Shown here: positions 23,563 through 31,850 of the stretch, piece after piece
How positions within the stretch are numbered: position 1 is the stretch's first letter
How the letters are laid out: each line of letters starts with the position of its first letter
Origin: VRUE01 sp963704505
GTDB lineage: Bacteria; Actinomycetota; Thermoleophilia; Solirubrobacterales; 70-9
DNA length: 64,000 nt
Direction: 5' to 3'
NCBI GenBank assembly: GCA_963704505.1
Contig: OY969912.1
Coordinates: forward strand, 2,046,001-2,110,000
Notes under the pieces: generated by a model
The model's database searches: none
Seen by the model: the letters and a program-made list of their open reading frames with translations, nothing else
Told to the model about the DNA's origin: nothing
Translations under genes and position numbers: made by a program

Positions 23563-24222
23563 ATGACGGCCGATAGCGTCGTTGTGGGATATCTGCATCT
23601 CACCACCGTCGACATCGTGGTCGGGTTTCTGATCGCGGCCTTGCTGTTACGTCCGTTCATGACCCTCGCCCACGAGCTCGGGCATGCTTTCGTGGCGCTT
23701 CGCATCACTACCGGGCCGGTTCTTGTTCAGGTCGGCAGGCAGAGCCCGATGGTCGAGGTCGTCGGAGAGCGCTTGCGAATCCGGTTCAGCATGCTCCCGG
23801 CGAAAGGCGGTGTGAGCTGGCGTGGGTTCTGCGCCAGCCGTGAAGGGGAATCGACCTATCTCGAGCTCTGCGGGGAGGCGCTGGCGGGTCCGGCGGTGAC
23901 GGCGCTGTGGGGCGCGGCCTTTTTCCTCGCGGTGGTCAAGTCCAAGGGCGGGCCGGGTTGGATCACGGCAACCTGTCTGTTTTGCTGTGCCGAGGCCGTT
24001 GTCTCGCTCTTGGAGAACCTCAAGCCTCGTCGCGCAAAAGGTGAAGGTTGGCTGAGGCAAGATGGCGCGTGGGCACTCGAGTGCATTCGGCAATGGCGCG
24101 CAGGTTACGGTGCGCCGCCGCGTGTCCCGGGCGGTGAGCTGAGGCGGGGAGTGCGCAACGCGCAGGCACTCGGAGGCAAATATAAGGTTCGCCCATCGTC
24201 CTCCGGAGAACCCAGGCGTTGA
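23563..24222 (+). CDS. M50-like membrane metalloprotease
   Basis: A 219-residue protein with an early membrane span carrying the zinc motif TLAHELGHAFVAL (HExxH, about residue 38). A second membrane segment has GEALAGPAVTALWG, and NLKPRRAKGEGWLRQDG is a plausible version of the third M50 motif (NxxP...DG). The layout fits a small site-2-protease relative that cuts within or near the membrane. No PDZ domain. It is spaced 30 bases from YbjQ and 1 base from the DUF4386-like gene, so likely one operon. Confidence 0.72.
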   Translation: MTADSVVVGYLHLTTVDIVVGFLIAALLLRPFMTLAHELGHAFVALRITTGPVLVQVGRQSPMVEVVGERLRIRFSMLPAKGGVSWRGFCASREGESTYLELCGEALAGPAVTALWGAAFFLAVVKSKGGPGWITATCLFCCAEAVVSLLENLKPRRAKGEGWLRQDGAWALECIRQWRAGYGAPPRVPGGELRRGVRNAQALGGKYKVRPSSSGEPRR

Positions 24223-24223
24223 T

Positions 24224-24913
24224 GTGAGATCCGCTACGACGGCCGGCCTCTTCCTGATCGTGGTGCCGATCGGCTTCAACGTCGCCTTCGCCATGCTCGC
24301 CGCCCGGTTCGACTACCCCGACGTGCTGCGCCGGCCCACCGGGGAGATCCTCGCCTCCTTCCAGAAGGGCGGCTCTGGGCTGGTGCTGCTCTGGTGGGCA
24401 TTTGCGATGACCGCCGTGTTCTTCGCGCCGCTCGTCGTCCTCCTCGGCCAGTCGCTCGTCGGCGCCGATGGCAGCCTGCTCGCCGTGGGCGTCACACTCG
24501 GGGTGTTGGCGGCGTTGGTCCAGTTCCTCGGTCTGGTGCGCTGGCCCTTCCTCGTGCCCTACCTGGCCCGCGCGCACGCCGACCCCGACGCGTCGCCTGC
24601 CAGGTTGGAGGCCGTCGACGTCGTCTTCCAGTCCTTCAACCGCTACCTCGGCGTCGGCGTCGGCGAGCACCTCGGGTACCTGCTCACCGGCGCCTGGAGC
24701 ATCCTCGCCGGCTTTGCGATGACTGAAAGCCCGGCGACGCCGTCCTGGCTCGGCGTGATCGGCATCCTGGTCGGCGCCGCGCTTGCCCTCTGCTCCTTCG
24801 AGTTCGTCGGTCGCTTCGAGCCGAAAGGTTGGCCGCTCGCCGAGAAGCTGACCCCGATCGCCTACGTGGTCTGGTCGCTTTGGCTGGTGGCGACCGGTAT
24901 CGCCCTCATCTGA
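24224..24913 (+). CDS. DUF4386-like membrane protein
   Basis: A 229-residue, six-span membrane protein from GTG 24224, which follows the protease stop by one base and has a GGAG site. The opening GLFLIVVPIGFNVAFAMLAARFDYPDVLRRPTGEILASF is the DUF4386 pattern. Function unknown. It ends 6 bases from the convergent MFS gene. Confidence 0.75.
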   Translation: MRSATTAGLFLIVVPIGFNVAFAMLAARFDYPDVLRRPTGEILASFQKGGSGLVLLWWAFAMTAVFFAPLVVLLGQSLVGADGSLLAVGVTLGVLAALVQFLGLVRWPFLVPYLARAHADPDASPARLEAVDVVFQSFNRYLGVGVGEHLGYLLTGAWSILAGFAMTESPATPSWLGVIGILVGAALALCSFEFVGRFEPKGWPLAEKLTPIAYVVWSLWLVATGIALI

Positions 24914-24919
24914 GGTTCG

Positions 24920-26581
24920 CTACGGAGACTCCGGGGCGGGCCAGCGGTCGTCGATCACGGTGCCGGCGACCTGGTGGCTGCGGCGGTGCCCGGTGATCGC
25001 GCCGATGAACTGGTCGCGCTCGAGTGAGAGCAGCCGCGTGTCGACGGCGGCCCGCACGGTCGCCGTGCGCGGCACCTGCCGCAGAAGGGCGATCTCGCCG
25101 AACGATTCGCCGGGTCCCTCGTTTCGGCGGAAGTTGCCGTCTTCGAAGACTTCGACCTGGCCCTCCTCGATCAGGTAGAAGCGGTCGCCCTGGTCGCCCT
25201 GGACGATCACGTCCTCGCCGGCGATCGCGGTGAGCGGCACCAGGGCATGGCTGAGCCGCTCCAGGGTCGCCACCGGGAGCGGCGAGAAGATCGAGTTGCC
25301 GCGCAGCAGCCGGTAGGGCCCCTCGGCGACCGGCGCGCCGACCTCGAAACCGCGCAGTTTCGACCAGCAGGCGAGGACGAAGACAGGGAGGAGGGCGGCG
25401 AGGACGAGCAGCGCGCCTCGCACCCCGAGCAGGGAGATGATCACCGCGGCGCTGATCGAGCCGAGCGCCATCGCGCTGAGGCGGGCCGCTTCCAGGGCGC
25501 TGATCGTCCGGCCCAGGGTCTCGTCGGAGCCGAGCCGCTGGAGCAGCGTTTTCGCCGCCACCTCGACGAAGGTGTAGCCGAGGCCGACGCCGAGCCAGCC
25601 GAGGTAGGCGGCGACCGGCACGGGCCAGGCTCCCGGCAGGAGCGTCGCCAACCCGACGACCAGGCTGCCGATTGCGATTCCCAGCACCAGGCGGCCGCGG
25701 TCGAGCAGAACGGCCAGGCCGGCGCCGCCGAGCATCGCGCCGATCGCCCATGCCGCGTTGAGGAAGCCGACGCTGCCCTCCTCGAGGTGAAGCAGCTCGA
25801 GGGCGAGGACGACCACGGTGACGTCGGCGACGCCCTCGAAGAAGACGAGAATCGTCAATGCGATCGTGAGCAGCCGCAACCCCGGGTGGGTGAACAGCGT
25901 GCGCAACCCGACCGTCGTCTCGCGGAAGATCCCGGAGACGTCCTCGTCGGGGTCGAAGACGGGCCGCTTGTCCCGGCTGACCGTGACCAGGACGACGGTC
26001 GTCACCAGCGCGATCACCGCTCCGACCCCGAATGAGGCCGAGGGCGAGGCGACGGCGAGCAGCACGCCGCTCACGATCGCGGCGACGAGAAAGCCGAGGT
26101 TCTCCATGGCGCTGTGAGTGACGTTTCCGGCCGAGAGCTCCTGCGGGGTCTCGGCGAGCGAGGGCATCAGGGCCGCCTCGGCCGGCAGGTAGCCGGCGCT
26201 GGCGATCGCGAACAGCGCGGCGAGGACGAAGAAGACGCCGAGGTGGGCGCCGGCCCCCGCGGCGATCGCCGTCGCGGTGAGGATCAACGCCATCGCGAGC
26301 GCGCAGACGTCCATCACGTTGCGGCGCGGGAAGCGATCGCTGAGCAGCCCCGCGAACGGGGAGAAGATCGCGCCCGGGAGAATCCTGACCAGCGCGACGA
26401 TGCCGACGCCGAGTGCGCCGTGGGCCTCGAAGCCGTAGACGCCGAGGGTGATCGCGAAGCACCAGGTCGCGTATGACATTCCCACCTTGGCGAGCCCCAG
26501 CTTGCCGAGGTCGGGGTTCTCGAAGTCGATCAGGAGGGCTCGCAGCGCGACCCTCAGACTCGCGACATCCCCCCAGTTCAT
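24920..26581 (-). CDS. MFS transporter fused to a C-terminal cyclic-nucleotide-binding domain
   Basis: A 553-residue fusion. Residues ~1-410 are a 12-span MFS permease with the loop motif GLLSDRFPRRNVMDV after span 2. Residues ~415-535 are a CNBD with GEDVIVQGDQGDRFYLIEEG and the phosphate-binding cassette GESFGEIALLRQVPRTATVR, whose Glu and Arg fit the consensus for cAMP/cGMP binding. It would be a transporter gated or tuned by cyclic nucleotide. It is transcribed divergently from the CSLREA/FecR-like and CHASE2-cyclase operon across a 78-base gap, so its ligand may be made next door (inference). Transported substrate unknown. Confidence 0.88.
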   Translation of the reverse strand: MNWGDVASLRVALRALLIDFENPDLGKLGLAKVGMSYATWCFAITLGVYGFEAHGALGVGIVALVRILPGAIFSPFAGLLSDRFPRRNVMDVCALAMALILTATAIAAGAGAHLGVFFVLAALFAIASAGYLPAEAALMPSLAETPQELSAGNVTHSAMENLGFLVAAIVSGVLLAVASPSASFGVGAVIALVTTVVLVTVSRDKRPVFDPDEDVSGIFRETTVGLRTLFTHPGLRLLTIALTILVFFEGVADVTVVVLALELLHLEEGSVGFLNAAWAIGAMLGGAGLAVLLDRGRLVLGIAIGSLVVGLATLLPGAWPVPVAAYLGWLGVGLGYTFVEVAAKTLLQRLGSDETLGRTISALEAARLSAMALGSISAAVIISLLGVRGALLVLAALLPVFVLACWSKLRGFEVGAPVAEGPYRLLRGNSIFSPLPVATLERLSHALVPLTAIAGEDVIVQGDQGDRFYLIEEGQVEVFEDGNFRRNEGPGESFGEIALLRQVPRTATVRAAVDTRLLSLERDQFIGAITGHRRSHQVAGTVIDDRWPAPESP

Positions 26582-26659
26582 CGCCGCACGATAACCACCA
26601 CTCAGGAGATTTGAACTCGACGCGGCCGCTCAATAGGGTTCGCAGATCAGGGGAGGCCG
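26582..26659. promoter_or_regulatory. Divergent control region of the MFS-CNBD and CSLREA/cyclase genes
   Basis: A 78-base gap must hold both promoters. It is locally AT-richer than the flanks and ends in the GGGGAGG ribosome site of the plus-strand gene. No clear operator palindrome was seen. Confidence 0.4.
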
Positions 26660-29596
26660 TTGAGAAAGCTCATATCGATCGGGGTGATGGTCGCGGCAAT
26701 CTGCGCATTGCCGTCCGTTGCCGCTGCGGACAACTTCACGGTTGACACGCTCGAAGACGTGCACCTGGTCACCACCAGCTGCACGGCGACTCCGGGTGAC
26801 TGCTCGCTCCGGGACGCGATCCTCCACGCCGACGCGACCGAAAGCACCGACGAAATCGATTTCGCGGTCGCTGGGACGATCCAAATCAGGGAACAGGAAG
26901 ATTTGCCCGCCGTTGAAGAGCCGGTGAGGATCAATGCCGCCACCGCGCCGGGTTATGTGGGCGCTCCGGTGATCACGCTGGATGGGAACCGTCTAAGTGG
27001 CACGACTGAGGCTGCACCTGAAATCGGCCTCCTTGTACAGAGCGCGGGAGTGGAAATCAATGGCGTGGCGATGGTCGACTTCGAAACGGGGGTCCTAGTC
27101 AGCGAAGGCAACATCGGACTTTGTGGCGACTTTCTCGGCACCGACGCGAGCGGCACCGCCGCCAAGCCCAACCGGATCGGCGTGCGGATCGCCGCCGGCG
27201 CGGAATTCAGCACGATCGGGGCCGGCTGCGAACAGAACGTGATCTCCAACAACCGCAAATACGGGATCCTCGACGAAGGGATCGAAACGAGCATTCGTAA
27301 CAACCTCGTCGGGGCGACCCCCGACGGCTCGGGGGCTCTACCCAACGGCTCCGAAGGCGGACCAGGTGCGGGGGTATTCGTCGGACCACCCGCGCTGAAC
27401 TCCTTCATCGGGGGAGGGGGAGAGGGTGGTCCGCCCAACACGATCGCCCACAACGATGGTCCCGGGGTGATCGTGGCGTCAGGCGCCAAATCAACGACGA
27501 TCTTCAGCAACGCGATTTTCGACAACGGGGATCCCGGCATCGTCCGCGAATTGCCGACCAAAGCACCGGCCGCGCCGATCCTGACCAGCCTCGAAGGCTC
27601 GGTTCTGAAAGGGACTGTCACCGGCCAGAACGGGGGCGGGGTGGTCCTCCAGTTCTTCGCGAGCCGGGCCTGCGACGGCTCGGGCTCCGGAGAGGGTGAA
27701 GATTGGTTGGAACTCGAAAAACTGGTCGCGACGGGAAGCGGCCCGGTCCCCTTCGAAGTGACACTGCCAGAACACGAAGCGGGGGAGCCCGTGATCACCG
27801 CGACCTCTACGTCGTTCGGCCCGGTCTCTGATACGTCGCAGTTCTCCAACTGTGTACGCCTGCCCGCGCAAACCTTTACGGTCGACACGCTCAAAGACGT
27901 GCACTTGACCACCACCAGCTGCACTGCAGCTCCCGGAGACTGCTCGCTTCGCGACGCGATTCTGCACGCGAATGCAACCGAAAGCATCGACGCGATTGAT
28001 TTTGCCGTTGCCGGCACGATCGAAGTTGCCGAGGGGGAAGCTCTGCCAAGTCTTTCGGAGCCTGTGAGGATCGACGGCACGTCAGCGCCTGGATATATCG
28101 ATGCTCCGGTGGTCACGGTGGATGGCGCCAGACTGGAAGGGACCACTGAGGGGGCCCCCGAAACGGGCCTCCAAGTTCAGAGCGAAGGGGTGGTAATCGA
28201 AGGTCTTGCTCTCGTCGCCTTCGAAGCGGGGATTGTCCTCGGAGAGGGCCACATTGGACTGTGCGGCGACTACCTCGGCACTGATGCGAGCGGAGCAGCG
28301 GGGAAGCCGAACCAGATCGGCGTTCGTGTCGCGGTCGGCACGGAACTCAATTCGGTCGGGGCGGGGTGCTCCGAACCAAACGTGATCTCGAACAACCGCG
28401 AATACGGGATTCGCGACGAAGGCGTCGAAACGCATATCGGCAACAACTCGATCGGGACGACTCCCGACGGACTTGGGGCGCTTCCAAACGGCACAGGATC
28501 CGGGCCAGGCGCTGGCATCTTCGTCGGACAATTTTCGTCGCACCCGTTCATCGGCGGCGGTGGTGGTGTCGGGCCGCCCAACACGATTGCCCACAATGAC
28601 GGGTCCGGGATCTGGGTTCATACCGGCGCGATCGGCGTCACCATCCACTCCAACTCGATTTTCGAAAACCTTGGGCTCGGCATTGAGCGCGAACTCCCAT
28701 CGGCGGCACCCGCGCCACCTTCCCTGACCGGCCTCGAAGGCCTAAAAGTCAAAGGGTCGATGACGACGATCCCCAGCCGCGAGCACCCCACCCGCGAGTA
28801 CTACGTTCAGTTTTACGCGAGCAGCACTTGCGACCCGTCGGGCGCTGGAGAGGGCGAGACCTCCCTCGAATTCGAGAGGACGGTCCGTACGGATGGGGAC
28901 GGCGTGGCAAATTTCGAATTCACATTGCCGGTTCACTCGGCGAATGCACCGGTAATCACGGCGACTGCGACGTCGGGCACCGATGCAGAAACCTCCGTGT
29001 TCTCGAACTGCGTCAGCGCCCCGCCAGTGCCTTCCGTCGTCAGTCCCATTGGACCGCGCCCGCCGCTCGGCCCGGTCAACGGCGTCAGCTTCCTGGTCGA
29101 GCCCGTGTCCGGCACCGTGCTGGTCAAGAATCCAGGCGAGAAGAGCTTTCACGATCTCGTCGCCGGTGAGCTGATCCCGGTCGGGTCGATCGTCGACGCG
29201 ACCAAGGGCAAGGTCCGGCTCACCTCGGTCGACGCCTCCGGAAAGGTGCAGAGCGCGGTCTTCTACGGCGGTGTCTTCAAGGTCGATCAGAAGGCGGGGG
29301 GGACGCTGGTCGTGCTGAAGCTGATCGGGTCGATCGGCCCCTGTCCGACGGCGGGCGCCTCGGCGATCGCTTCGAAGAGCGGCAGCCGTCAGCTCTGGGG
29401 CAGCGGCAAGGGCAACTTCCGCACGGAAGGGAAGTACGGCGCCGCGACCGTGCGGGGGACGATCTGGCTGACCGCCGACCGCTGCAGCGGGACCTTCTTC
29501 AAGGTCAAGCGGGGAGTGGTCGCGATCCGCGACTTCGCCAACCGCAAGGGCGTCACCCTCAAGGCAGGCGACACCTACCTGGCCAGCCCCGGGTGA
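26660..29596 (+). CDS. Exported CSLREA/beta-helix protein, tandemly duplicated, with C-terminal FecR-like domain
   Basis: A 978-residue secreted protein from TTG 26660 behind GGGGAGG, with a signal peptide (about 1-20). Two copies of a ~380-residue unit follow. Each starts FTVDTLxDVHLxTTSCT with GDCSLRDAILHA, the CSLREA-type N-cap of a right-handed beta-helix, and continues with NTIAHNDG and ISNNRxYGI helix rungs. The last ~170 residues (from about 805) resemble a FecR domain: SGTVLVKNPGEKSFHDL, LIPVGSIVDATKGKVRL. Almost all glutamates are GAA. Its TGA overlaps the cyclase GTG. It may sense an outside ligand and signal to the cyclase's CHASE2 domain (inference). Confidence 0.83.
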   Translation: MRKLISIGVMVAAICALPSVAAADNFTVDTLEDVHLVTTSCTATPGDCSLRDAILHADATESTDEIDFAVAGTIQIREQEDLPAVEEPVRINAATAPGYVGAPVITLDGNRLSGTTEAAPEIGLLVQSAGVEINGVAMVDFETGVLVSEGNIGLCGDFLGTDASGTAAKPNRIGVRIAAGAEFSTIGAGCEQNVISNNRKYGILDEGIETSIRNNLVGATPDGSGALPNGSEGGPGAGVFVGPPALNSFIGGGGEGGPPNTIAHNDGPGVIVASGAKSTTIFSNAIFDNGDPGIVRELPTKAPAAPILTSLEGSVLKGTVTGQNGGGVVLQFFASRACDGSGSGEGEDWLELEKLVATGSGPVPFEVTLPEHEAGEPVITATSTSFGPVSDTSQFSNCVRLPAQTFTVDTLKDVHLTTTSCTAAPGDCSLRDAILHANATESIDAIDFAVAGTIEVAEGEALPSLSEPVRIDGTSAPGYIDAPVVTVDGARLEGTTEGAPETGLQVQSEGVVIEGLALVAFEAGIVLGEGHIGLCGDYLGTDASGAAGKPNQIGVRVAVGTELNSVGAGCSEPNVISNNREYGIRDEGVETHIGNNSIGTTPDGLGALPNGTGSGPGAGIFVGQFSSHPFIGGGGGVGPPNTIAHNDGSGIWVHTGAIGVTIHSNSIFENLGLGIERELPSAAPAPPSLTGLEGLKVKGSMTTIPSREHPTREYYVQFYASSTCDPSGAGEGETSLEFERTVRTDGDGVANFEFTLPVHSANAPVITATATSGTDAETSVFSNCVSAPPVPSVVSPIGPRPPLGPVNGVSFLVEPVSGTVLVKNPGEKSFHDLVAGELIPVGSIVDATKGKVRLTSVDASGKVQSAVFYGGVFKVDQKAGGTLVVLKLIGSIGPCPTAGASAIASKSGSRQLWGSGKGNFRTEGKYGAATVRGTIWLTADRCSGTFFKVKRGVVAIRDFANRKGVTLKAGDTYLASPG
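26735..29010 (+). repeat. Tandem duplication of a 1,140-bp coding unit
   Basis: The unit beginning at 26735 (FTVDTLEDVHL) begins again at 27875 (FTVDTLKDVHL), exactly 1,140 bases or 380 codons later. The two copies are similar along their whole length but have diverged at many third positions and some residues, so the duplication is old. Confidence 0.85.
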
Positions 29597-31428
29597 GCGA
29601 ACTCAGATCGCGCCGCAGGCGGGCAATGGCGATGGCGATCGTCGCCCTGGCCGCGGCGGTGATCGCGATCGTCGCCTACTCGACCCACCTGATGCGGGCG
29701 CTCGAGCTGCAGAGCGTCGACGCGCGCTTCGCGATCCGCGGCGGCGAGGCGGCCCCCGAAGACATCGTCGTGGTCGAGGTCGACGACCGCACCTTCAACA
29801 CGCTCGGCCTGCAGTGGCCGTTCCCGCGCTCGGTTCACGCCCGGCTGATCGACCGCCTGCGGGAAGCCGGCGCCAAAACCGTCGCCTTCGACGTCCAGTT
29901 CACCGAGGCGACCAGCCCGAAGCAGGACAACGCCCTGATCGAATCCGTCGGTCGCGAGGGAGGCGTGGTCCTCTCGACCACCGAAGTCGATGCCGACGGC
30001 GAGAGCAACGTCTTCGGCAGCGAAGCGCTCGTTCACGAACTCGGCGCCCGGGCGGCGAGCACCGTCGTCGTGCCGGAACCCGGTGGGGTCTACCGCAAGA
30101 TGTACTACGGCCTCAACGGCCTGACCAGCTTCGGCGTTGCCACCGCCGAAGAGGCGACCGGGAAGAAGGTCGATCCCGACGAGCTGGAAGGTGACGGCAA
30201 GGCCTGGATCGACTTCCGCGGCCCGCCCGGGACCTTCGTCACGTACTCGTACTCGAGCGTCCTGCGCGGCGAAGTGCCGGACTCGGCCCTGCGCGGCAAG
30301 ACGGTGATCGTCGGCGCCTCGGCGCCGTCGCTCCAGGACGTTCATCCGACCTCGACCACCGGCGACGACCTGATGCCGGGCCCGGAAATCCAGGCGAACG
30401 CGGTCTGGACGGCGGAGAACGGCTTCCCGCTCTCCTCCTCGGTCCTGCTCATCGACCTGCTGCTGATCCTCGCCTTCGCGGTTGCACCGACCGCCGTCTC
30501 GATGCGGCTGCGACCGCCGGCGGCTCTGGGCTCGGCACTGCTCCTGGCGCTCGCCTACGCCGTCGTCGTGCAGATCGCCTTCGAGCACGGGACGATCCTG
30601 CCGGTCGTCTACCCGTACCTGGCGCTGGTCGTCTCAGCGCTCGGGGCCCTCGCGGTCAACTACGTCCTTACCGCGTTCGAGCGCCAGCGCGTCCACGACA
30701 CCTTCTCTCGCTTCGTGCCGAAAGCGGTGGTCGACGAAGTCCTCGAACGCACGGATGGCGACCTGCGCTTCGGCGGGGTACGGCGGGTCGGCACCGTCCT
30801 CTTCAGCGACATCCGCGGCTTCACGACCTTCTCCGAGACGCTCGAGGCCGAACGGGTGATCGAAGTCCTCAACCACTACCTGGAGGACATGAGCGACGCG
30901 ATCATGGACCACGGCGGCACCCTGGTCGCCTACATGGGCGACGGGATCATGGCTGTCTTCGGCGCTCCGATCGAGCAGGACGACCACGCCGACCGCGCCC
31001 TGGCCGCCGCCCGCGACATGCTCGACGTGAGGCTGCCGCGGGTCAACGAGTGGATCGTCGAGCAGGGACTCGGGGATGGCTTCAAGATGGGGATCGGCCT
31101 GCACAGCGGCTCGATGATGTCGGGGCAGGTCGGCTCCAAACGCCGGATCGAGTACACGGCGATCGGCGACACGACCAACACCGCATCGCGGGTCGAGGGG
31201 ATGACCAAAAACTCCGGGCACCACCTCTTCCTCACCGACGAGACGCGCCGGGCGCTGCTCGAGGACCCGGGCGACCTCGAGCAGGTCGGCGAGCGCGAGG
31301 TGCGTGGCCGCAGCGGCAAGATCGTGATCTGGACCGTAGCCGAGCCGGCAGGCGCGACGGCGCCGCCGCCTGAGCAGTCAGCCGGCGGTGAGCAGGGCGG
31401 TGAAGAGCAGGGCGACGATGTGAAATGA
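29593..31428 (+). CDS. CHASE2-domain class III adenylate/guanylate cyclase
   Basis: A 611-residue membrane receptor cyclase from GTG 29593, overlapping the previous stop (GTGA). An N-terminal membrane helix (about 12-32) precedes an extracytoplasmic CHASE2 domain (DIVVVEVDDRTFNTLGLQWPFPR, VIVGASAPSLQD). Three spans follow (about 275-350), then the cytosolic cyclase domain (about 395-590). Metal-binding Asp are in LFSDIRGFTTFSE and YMGDGIMAVFGAP. The YTAIGDTTNTASRVEGM segment supplies the purine and transition-state residues. It should make cAMP, or less likely cGMP, in response to an outside signal. Its neighbours suggest the FecR-like protein as sensor and the MFS-CNBD as target. The last 51 bases overlap the DUF3307 gene. 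Confidence 0.92.
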   Translation: MSELRSRRRRAMAMAIVALAAAVIAIVAYSTHLMRALELQSVDARFAIRGGEAAPEDIVVVEVDDRTFNTLGLQWPFPRSVHARLIDRLREAGAKTVAFDVQFTEATSPKQDNALIESVGREGGVVLSTTEVDADGESNVFGSEALVHELGARAASTVVVPEPGGVYRKMYYGLNGLTSFGVATAEEATGKKVDPDELEGDGKAWIDFRGPPGTFVTYSYSSVLRGEVPDSALRGKTVIVGASAPSLQDVHPTSTTGDDLMPGPEIQANAVWTAENGFPLSSSVLLIDLLLILAFAVAPTAVSMRLRPPAALGSALLLALAYAVVVQIAFEHGTILPVVYPYLALVVSALGALAVNYVLTAFERQRVHDTFSRFVPKAVVDEVLERTDGDLRFGGVRRVGTVLFSDIRGFTTFSETLEAERVIEVLNHYLEDMSDAIMDHGGTLVAYMGDGIMAVFGAPIEQDDHADRALAAARDMLDVRLPRVNEWIVEQGLGDGFKMGIGLHSGSMMSGQVGSKRRIEYTAIGDTTNTASRVEGMTKNSGHHLFLTDETRRALLEDPGDLEQVGEREVRGRSGKIVIWTVAEPAGATAPPPEQSAGGEQGGEEQGDDVK

Positions 31429-31770
31429 CTGGTCGACGGCGATCCGCAGCCCGGGCGAGTTCGGGCCGAGCCCCTTCACCTTGAGCATGTAGGCGTCGAG
31501 CAGTCTGCCGTCGTCCTGGACCCAGTGCGGAATCGCGATCACCACGCCGATCAGGAGCGCCCGCAGGACGCTGGTTTCGACGCCGATCCAGACCAGCGCC
31601 GGGATGAAGGTCGCCGTGTAGGTGACGATGTGCAGGAACAGGGCGCGCCGTCGTTCCGGGTCGGGCCCGAGGCCGCCGTACTTGTGGAGCGCCTGCCACT
31701 CCGTCTGCAGCAGGAAGTCGCCCGCCAGGTGGCTGACCACGAGGACGGCAAAGACTTCTACCCAGCTCAA
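31378..31770 (-). CDS. DUF3307-like membrane protein
   Basis: A 130-residue protein from TTG 31770 with about four hydrophobic spans. LVVSHLAGDFLLQTEWQALHKYG at the N terminus and IAVDQSFHIVALLFTALL at the C terminus carry the His/Asp residues of the DUF3307 pattern. Function unknown. Its 3' end overlaps the cyclase 3' end on the other strand by 51 bases. The ribosome site is weak. Confidence 0.7.
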   Translation of the reverse strand: MSWVEVFAVLVVSHLAGDFLLQTEWQALHKYGGLGPDPERRRALFLHIVTYTATFIPALVWIGVETSVLRALLIGVVIAIPHWVQDDGRLLDAYMLKVKGLGPNSPGLRIAVDQSFHIVALLFTALLTAG

Positions 31771-31850
31771 GTTCTCGAAGGGGGGGTCAAGTTCGTGTGA
31801 GCCAGGTCACGGCCGCCGGCCCTGGCGGCCGCGTTACAGTTGTCGGCAGT

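Noticed and set aside
24906..26633. 575-codon minus-strand frame overlapping the MFS-CNBD gene in another phase
   Set aside because: Arg/Pro-rich shadow; the chosen frame has 12 spans and a full CNBD.
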